Under the pieces are notes generated by a model. The model ran no database searches. It was not told where the DNA came from and worked only from the letters and a program-made list of their open reading frames with translations. The position numbers were made by a program, and so were the translations under genes. Shown piece after piece: positions 61,701-64,000 of a DNA stretch of 64,000 nt; positions within the stretch are counted from its first letter, which is position 1, and every line of letters starts with the position of its first letter. The DNA lies in NCBI GenBank assembly GCA_960531495.1, contig OY482866.1, positions 11,454,689 through 11,518,688 of the forward strand, written 5' to 3'. This DNA is from Zeus faber (lineage: Eukaryota; Chordata; Actinopteri; Zeiformes; Zeidae).

Positions 61701-63543
61701 GCATGGGAATAATTGGCACATATTTTCTCTTGTGAGTAACGCATTCTAGTTTTGGATGAACTGTGTAGATATTGATGTTATGTGTATGTGTTGTTGATCT
61801 TGGAAGGCACACAGTCATTTTTATTTATTTTAGTTCATTTGTTAATTTGTTTTATTAAGGATTATGTCACTGTACGACCACAATGTGGAGAGTACAATGT
61901 TAGGTTAATCAAGCCAACGCAGTAACCTGCAGAGTAGGATTTTCATGCTGTGGCGGGAGCAAGCTGTGCTGATCCATCTATCATTACCCATCTACCATCT
62001 ATCCATTACCCATCCATCATCTATAATTTATCCATTACCAATCAATCATCTATCCATTACCCATCTATCCATCTTTCCTCCTTCCATTACCCATCTATCC
62101 AATACCCATCTATCATCTATTCATTACCCATCTATCATCACCCATCTACCATTACCCAGCTATCATCTATCCATGAGCCATCTACCATCCTTTCAAGGAA
62201 GCACAGGGCGGAGATCATATTCAAACGCCACCAAGCGTTTAATAAACGCCTGGTGGTTTAAACGGCTGGTGGCGCTTATTAAAACAAAAAAACGTCCCCA
62301 AAGCCAACGATCAATTTACGTCATTTTATGTTTCTCCAAAAAAAGGACATTTTTTATTTTAAGGGACTGATGAGATGGCAAGATTTACGTTTTTTTTTTT
62401 CTTTTCGAGAGGGAATTTATTAGTAATAAAAAAGTAAGTAAACAACTCCACCATTCATTTTTTTTTTTTTTTTTTGATCACACACGACCCCCATGAATCG
62501 AATGCCCACAACAGCCAGACCCCAGAAGCACGGAAGGCCTGTCGCCGGCGGTGTGACCCCGGCGTTAGACGCGCGGGCGTGGACGCAGCTCCGTGTAGGA
62601 GCATGCGTTCGGACGCACGCCATACTTCTTGCCTTGCTTTTCGACGACACCAAGCTCGCTCTGGCCCGCGCACTCTCACGCAGTGGGGAACGTTTTGGCT
62701 GCCCGCTCCAAACTCCATGAAAAACACTCTGCTTGTGTGATCAATTTATTTTTATAAATTCTGAATTTTTATATTTTAGAAAATATTATATGGGCAATAA
62801 TCTGGAAACACAAATATTTTTTCCCATACTCCCCCCCCCCCCATGCTTATCCAGACCTGGAAATGACTCAAATCAAATTTGATAGTTCGCAGGAACCCTG
62901 AAAAATCAATTTTTATATCAATAAATTAGGTATATATTTTTTTATATTTATTTTCTCACTTTGTAAACTCGGTGTAAAGGAAATGTTGAACTCTCATCCA
63001 TGGAAAATAATAAATGTACAGCGGAGCAAACTACTCGTGAAACGCGGACGCAGTTCATCCGACGGCCACTACGAGACGATCCGACTGTCGGATGTAGATA
63101 CCCATTCGGTGTGAATCAAGTACACATCTGCAGGCTTAAAAACACGAAAGCCAGTTAATGCATAGTTGGACGCCGAGGTGGGTATTTCGATTTTGCATCA
63201 CAAAAAAGGAAACGGTGGAAAAACTATGAGCGGTCATTTAAATACAGTATACAGTTTATCTATTCCAAAACTGGCCAAAATATGGCGAGTATATCTCACC
63301 TGCTTCCTTAGTCCTGGCGTCGCCGCCGGCAAACAGCCTCTGGCCCGCCTTGCCCTGACCCCTGACCTTTCTCACGGGGGTCGTCTTCTCGGACCCTCCG
63401 TTGGGACACACGTTCTCCTCCGTCCCTCTCTTCGTCGCCGCCTTCTCATCTTCATCCTCGTGCCCCGCCGCTCGGCCCCTCTTCCGTTTGGCGTGGACCT
63501 CCTGGGCTGCAGGCGGAGCCCTGACGCTCTGGAGCGGGGTCGA
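53823..63543 (-). CDS. Kelch-repeat protein gene, nine exons, 5' end outside the window
   Basis: Nine exons join in consistent phase to 1347 nt: 448 codons plus TAA. Residues 1-115 are basic and low-complexity (HAKRKRGRAAGHEDEDEKAA; RTQTPTATRPRGRQPKTPTQ), possibly a nuclear or disordered region. After this come six kelch blades with GG doublets at about 140, 196, 245, 302, 353 and 422. Recognisable blade motifs include RIYVFGGSKNKKWFNDVHIL, KIYVFGGWDTPVCYNDMYML and KFLVHGGYNGNDALNDTFIF. Kelch propellers are protein-binding domains, often adaptors. The overall layout recalls RABEPK or KLHDC proteins, but I do not recognise the exact orthologue. The first exon is internal (acceptor TGCAG), so the start codon lies right of 63543. 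Confidence 0.9.
54197..54294 (-). CDS. Kelch gene exon: blade 5
   Basis: Ninety-eight nucleotides, phase 2 to 1, acceptor CTCTCTCCAG, donor GTCGGA. It encodes WHGSAALSDTKFLVHGGYNG and NDALNDTFIFDT. Confidence 0.92.
54682..54736 (-). CDS. Kelch gene exon: short inter-blade exon
   Basis: Fifty-five nucleotides, phase 1 to 2, acceptor GTCACAG, donor GTACGC. It encodes LMEFSAVQTVGEGPSPR. A dispersed repeat ends about 11 nt upstream of the AG. Confidence 0.88.
54748..54850 (-). repeat. Dispersed LINE-like 3' fragment, copy 5, next to a kelch exon
   Basis: Reverse orientation, hence sense for the kelch gene. The TTGAACTTGAAC tail ends about 11 nt before the acceptor AG of the exon at 54682-54736. 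Confidence 0.8.
54980..55560. repeat. Tandem duplication, unit about 200 bp, in a kelch intron
   Basis: The block CCAATGAGC...CATTTTGGCTGTCATT, then an A-run, occurs at about 55090, 55275 and 55490. The block GAAGCTT...GTGACCAAAGAC...TCTGTGAAT occurs at about 54998-55085 and 55380-55490. Copies are diverged. Confidence 0.7.
55596..55690 (-). CDS. Kelch gene exon: blade 4
   Basis: Ninety-five nucleotides, phase 2 to 1, donor GTAAGA. It encodes HSACVMQENKIYVFGGWDTP and VCYNDMYMLDL. The acceptor CCCAG follows a CT-repeat (55694-55733). Confidence 0.93.
55802..55998 (-). CDS. Kelch gene exon: blade 3
   Basis: One hundred ninety-seven nucleotides, phase 0 to 2, acceptor TTCAAG, donor GTAGGA. It encodes AQGKVPPLAYHSCSLFRGEL, FVLGGVFPRPHPEPDGCSDS, LYIFDPHLSIWYQPIVTGDK and PSPRS. 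Confidence 0.93.
56771..56958 (-). CDS. Kelch gene exon: blade 2
   Basis: One hundred eighty-eight nucleotides, phase 1 to 0. It encodes EDMSWVAAETLAQGPTPEGR, IGHTAIYDPDTQRIYVFGGS and KNKKWFNDVHILDTRSWKWT followed by MVE. The donor GTGGGT is the first unit of a GTGG tandem repeat. Confidence 0.93.
57391..57522 (-). CDS. Kelch gene exon: blade 1
   Basis: One hundred thirty-two nucleotides, phase 1 to 1, acceptor GCAG, donor GTCAGC. It encodes VLVNPSGRWGHVLCPIEAET, AILIGGQGARMQFCKDPMWK and LCT. The GRWGH...ILIGGQ pattern is a kelch strand pair. Confidence 0.9.
57753..57851 (-). CDS. Kelch gene exon: Thr/Pro/Arg-rich linker
   Basis: Ninety-nine nucleotides, phase 1 to 1, acceptor CCTACAG, donor GTGAGG. 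It encodes ANGATQMTGIVERTQTPTAT and RPRGRQPKTPTQN. Low complexity; supported by splice sites and continuous frame. Confidence 0.72.
58385..59354 (+). mobile_element. Internally deleted pogo/Tigger-like transposon
   Basis: A 970-bp element flanked by TA, with inverted ends CCGTACTTTCCGGACTATA (left) and, on the minus strand at the right, CCGTATTTTCCGGACTATA, an 18 of 19 match. Subterminal GCGGCTTATA motifs recur near both ends. It contains one 137-codon ORF related to the ends of a CENP-B/pogo-type transposase. It lies in the kelch intron, antisense to the gene. Confidence 0.82.
58632..59045 (+). CDS. Truncated pogo/Tigger-like ORF (N-terminus joined to C-terminus)
   Basis: An uninterrupted 137-codon ORF. 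Residues 1-22 (MEPTRRSSYDASFKLKAIDI) match the start of the DNA-binding region of pogo/Tigger-type transposases. The rest (WMSSGEKSFTKTGRMRKASF, VCQWTLTAWSAVKKSTITNG, FRKAGLL, then an acidic Asp/Glu/Ser tail) resembles the end of such proteins. The whole catalytic DDE core, expected to be about 300 residues, is missing. It cannot transpose by itself; whether it is expressed is unknown. It could be a neutral remnant. Confidence 0.6.
   Translation: MEPTRRSSYDASFKLKAIDISVNRAFKAALWVEWEAWMSSGEKSFTKTGRMRKASFSDVCQWTLTAWSAVKKSTITNGFRKAGLLREESGAPSESTPPEDDSDTESETDGDRCDEALLRLFNSDTEEDDFMGFSEDD
61028..61600 (+). repeat. Dispersed LINE-like 3' fragment, copy 6, split by an insertion
   Basis: The left half (61028-61085) ends in ATATATGTATGACCGT. 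The right half resumes at about 61517 with CCGTATGTGTATGTATGTGA and ends in TTGAAC units near 61580. The interval holds a second retroelement fragment. Confidence 0.75.
61086..61516 (+). mobile_element. Second retroelement 3' fragment with TTC tail, nested
   Basis: Contains TCCTGGGTTCGATTCCCGCC and GAGTTTGCATGTTCTCCCCG, motifs common in a widespread fish retroelement, then a short GT run. It ends with GATGAATAAAGACTG and a TTC-rich tail. It interrupts copy 6 of the other repeat family. Confidence 0.7.
61975..62193. repeat. Degenerate minisatellite (about 15-bp unit)
   Basis: Repeats of ATCTATCCATTACCC with substitutions and length changes, about fourteen units. Confidence 0.85.
63300..63543 (-). 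CDS. Kelch gene, first visible exon: basic N-terminal region
   Basis: Two hundred forty-four nucleotides, phase 0 to 1, acceptor GGGTGCAG, donor GTGAGA. It encodes STPLQSVRAPPAAQEVHAKR, KRGRAAGHEDEDEKAATKRG and RKVRGQGKAGQRLFAGGDAR. It is charged and GC-rich. The frame is supported by the phase of the following exon rather than by a known domain. Confidence 0.75.
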
Positions 63544-64000
63544 CTGCACCCAAAACAGTCAAAAACGTAAAACATTTAAAAAAAAAAATAACACTGTACG
63601 CTTACAATGCACGCTATCTATAATTATAATAACAATAACATTTATTTGTAAAAACAAGAAAAATGCATTCAATTAAATTAGGTAAATATTATACTATATG
63701 CATTACAAATTTGGGTCATCAGTCTAGCCTTTGAAAGATCCCAATTATTCTTGAATTATTGGTCTGGAATTACTGCCCTTGAATTCACGTAATTAATTCA
63801 GTTAATCTAACTAATCCACTGACACTGAGTAATTTAAAAATACTATATAAACAAATATTTGTTAAAAAAAACACAGTCGTACTTTTTTTTCTGAGTAATC
63901 TTACATTTTTTTTATTATTTCCCTAAAAATAAGTTAAAAATAATAATTAAATAAATAAGGACAATCAACGGCAAATCATTTTTAAGATCTCACTTTATTA
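63544..64000 (-). other. Kelch gene upstream intron (partial)
   Basis: AT-rich, with nothing assignable. It is expected to be intron because the first visible exon starts at an acceptor site. Confidence 0.5.

Larger units (their letters stand above)
57852..63299 (-). other. Kelch gene large intron (5.4 kb)
   Basis: Holds the pogo-like element (58385-59354), a GC-rich stretch (59.6-60.6 kb) without a recognisable exon, a nested repeat (61.0-61.6 kb), a degenerate minisatellite (61.97-62.19 kb) and homopolymer tracts. Confidence 0.7.

Noticed and set aside
61975-62193. CRISPR-like array
   Set aside because: Units are about 15 bp, directly adjoining and degenerate, without spacers, in a vertebrate genome; it is a minisatellite.

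Overview
The window looks like a piece of a ray-finned fish (teleost) nuclear genome. The support is a vertebrate-type split gene, very long AC/GT and AG microsatellites, a Tc1-family DNA transposon with TA target duplications, hAT-like and pogo/Tigger-like elements with their own target-site duplications, a tRNA-derived SINE, and LINE-like 3' fragments ending in TTGAAC, TTGAATC or TTC repeats. There is no bacterial gene organisation, CRISPR array or operon.

Two protein-coding genes are supported, both on the minus strand. The first is a MARK2-type microtubule-affinity-regulating kinase, at 45461 down to 6247. I assembled 17 coding exons whose splice phases all agree. They give 626 residues: a short N-terminus, a complete kinase domain, the UBA domain and most of the spacer up to the basic [10 protein letters not shown] segment. 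The C-terminal KA1 domain was not found and should lie beyond the left edge. The start exon abuts a CpG-rich promoter-like region (about 45.5-47.3 kb), and intron 1 is about 18 kb.

The second is a kelch-repeat gene, from beyond 63543 down to its stop codon at 53823. Nine exons in consistent phase encode 448 visible residues: a basic, low-complexity N-terminal part and six kelch blades. The first exon(s) lie beyond the right edge. I cannot name its orthologue.

Between the genes (47.3-53.8 kb) lies a complete but frameshifted Tc1-like transposon (49491-50912) and other repeat-like DNA. MARK2 introns hold two hAT-like elements (13143-14461 and 38610-39890), a probable hAT MITE (26535-26845), a SINE and a broken ORF near 30.3-30.7 kb. 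The largest kelch intron holds an internally deleted pogo/Tigger-like element (58385-59354), a nested LINE-like insertion and a degenerate minisatellite.

No new multi-gene system is visible. The most unusual signal is how microsatellites meet splice sites. CT repeats form the polypyrimidine tracts of several exons. A GU repeat sits directly at the UBA-exon acceptor. One in-frame MARK2 exon with a GC donor is bracketed by long complementary GU and AC tracts that could fold across it. The promoter-side region also carries a 20-bp minisatellite that repeats the ETS-like core TTCCGG.
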